Source of the DNA: Hymenobacter aquaticus
Lineage (GTDB): Bacteria > Bacteroidota > Bacteroidia > Cytophagales > Hymenobacteraceae
Direction: 5' to 3'
DNA: 64,000 nucleotides
Assembly (NCBI RefSeq): GCF_004765605.1
Contig: NZ_SRLC01000002.1
Coordinates: 496,001-560,000 of the forward strand
Positions 63,364-64,000 of this stretch are shown piece by piece. The notes beneath the pieces are model-generated. The model ran no database searches, was not told where the DNA came from, and was given only the letters and a program-made list of their open reading frames with translations. Both the position numbers and the translations under genes were made by a program. Position 1 is the stretch's first letter. Each line of letters opens with the position of its first letter.

Positions 63364-64000
63364 TCAGGGCTTCGGCGTTTCCGATGCTGCCGGCGTTGGT
63401 GGCGGCGGCGTTTCCGCTGGCGTAGTCGTCTGGGGAGCTGGCGCTGGCGTTGTTTCCGGCGTCGTGGTTTGGGGGGCCGGGGCTTCCGGGGTGGTCGTCG
63501 TTTCGGGCGTCGTGGGCGTGGCTGGGTCTGGGGCTGGGGCTGGGGCTTCCGGGGTCATGGGCTGTTGCGGGGTTGCCGGCGTCTCGGTTGCGGCGGGCGT
63601 TTTCGCGGCCTTGGGGGCTTTCGACTCTTTGGGCTCTTTCAGGGTCGGGCTGTTGCTGTCTTTCAGGCGAGACGGGCCATGCTTGCTCTTTTTGCCGCCG
63701 TTGGCCAGCACGAAGGAAAGCTCGGCGTAGCCATTGAAGCCGTAGGGGGTGCTCGAATCGAAGTAGGCCGACAAATCGTTGGAGCCTACCGTGAGGGGCC
63801 CCAGCCGCACCATCAGGCCGTAGGCCAGAGTCTGGTAGCCGTTGATCAGCGAAATCGGGGTGGCCACTTCCAGCCACTTGCTTTCCAGGCGCGGCGTGAG
63901 GGAGGCAAACGAGAAGCTGCGCATGCCGATGGCGTACTTGCCGCGCAAGCTCTGGCTAACGGAGGCATTGGCGTACAGCCATTTATACACGTGATAGTCC
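63364..64000 (-). CDS. DUF5723-like protein, C-terminal part, partial
   Basis: This frame is open to the window edge, so the N-terminus is missing. The visible part has beta-barrel-like segments (VYKWLYANASVSQSLRGK, FSFASLTPRLESKWLEVA, QTLAYGLMVRLGPLTVGSNDLSAYFDS), as in DUF5723 outer-membrane proteins. The last 100 or so residues are a Pro/Thr/Glu/Ala-rich tail (PAPAPQTTTPAETPPPP), unusual for a barrel. An internal GTG at 63990 is not a real start. The call is by pattern. Confidence 0.7.
   Translation of the reverse strand, partial: DYHVYKWLYANASVSQSLRGKYAIGMRSFSFASLTPRLESKWLEVATPISLINGYQTLAYGLMVRLGPLTVGSNDLSAYFDSSTPYGFNGYAELSFVLANGGKKSKHGPSRLKDSNSPTLKEPKESKAPKAAKTPAATETPATPQQPMTPEAPAPAPDPATPTTPETTTTPEAPAPQTTTPETTPAPAPQTTTPAETPPPPTPAASETPKP

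Overview
The window is GC-rich chromosomal DNA from a member of the Bacteroidota, most likely Hymenobacter or a close relative in the Hymenobacteraceae. The evidence is a type IX secretion (T9SS) C-terminal sorting domain on the large glycoside hydrolase, promoters with the Bacteroidota -7 motif TAnnTTTG, a bacillithiol-system YtxJ protein, DUF6799, DUF4136 and DUF5723-like proteins, and many lipoprotein signals. I see no rRNA, tRNA, CRISPR array, transposase, integrase or phage gene.

Layout. 0-12.6 kb: small envelope proteins, ytxJ, an OsmC protein, lipoyl synthase (lipA), glycine decarboxylase (gcvP), a saccharopine/alanine dehydrogenase-like enzyme, a DUF1206 membrane protein, CsbD, and a pair of paralogous secreted proteins. 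12.8-19.7 kb: mostly proteins of unknown function, including a NERD-like/coiled-coil/WG-repeat membrane protein and a zinc-ribbon-like protein. 19.8-26.9 kb: a yellow/MRJP-like lipoprotein, sucA, sucB with two lipoyl domains, and proC. 27.1-31.2 kb: a Crp/Fnr regulator with an FNR-like cysteine cluster, three Roadblock/LC7-like paralogues, a membrane protein with a carboxypeptidase-regulatory domain, and a group III truncated haemoglobin. 31.4-40.6 kb: an EamA exporter, an M1 aminopeptidase, a 1,156-residue GH16 glucanase, lpdA and a lipoprotein. 40.8-43.5 kb: an AT-rich four-gene island encoding an ABC-three-component (ABC-3C) conflict system. 43.9-49.3 kb: a HTH protein, two RibD/DHFR-like reductases, an AraC regulator, an NmrA-like oxidoreductase and a cupin remnant. 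49.4-64 kb: a TPM-domain protein, a YdeI-like protein, three tandem small membrane proteins of one family, rlmF, a cold-shock-domain protein, a G-box-like lipoprotein, an amidohydrolase, a pectate lyase, a TPR protein, and the end of a DUF5723-like protein that runs off the window.

How the genes work together. lipA, gcvP, sucA, sucB and lpdA are parts of lipoate-dependent 2-oxoacid and glycine oxidation, spread over about 37 kb rather than held in one operon. GH16, pectate lyase and the M1 peptidase suggest secreted breakdown of polysaccharide and peptide. The Crp/Fnr, FNR-like box and truncated haemoglobin suggest an oxygen or redox-responsive neighbourhood, within which the Roadblock cluster sits.

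Most notable. The ABC-3C island has a fourth gene, for a small one-helix membrane protein, whose C-terminus carries the same glycine-rich N-Y-A...D-I-N motif as the N-terminus of the putative effector. Other points of interest are the Roadblock triplet, the tandem LSTGQKVxGG membrane-protein family, and at least four families of intergenic inverted repeats, one of which supplies the 3' ends of convergent genes. All functions are inferred from reading the sequence; no database search was run.
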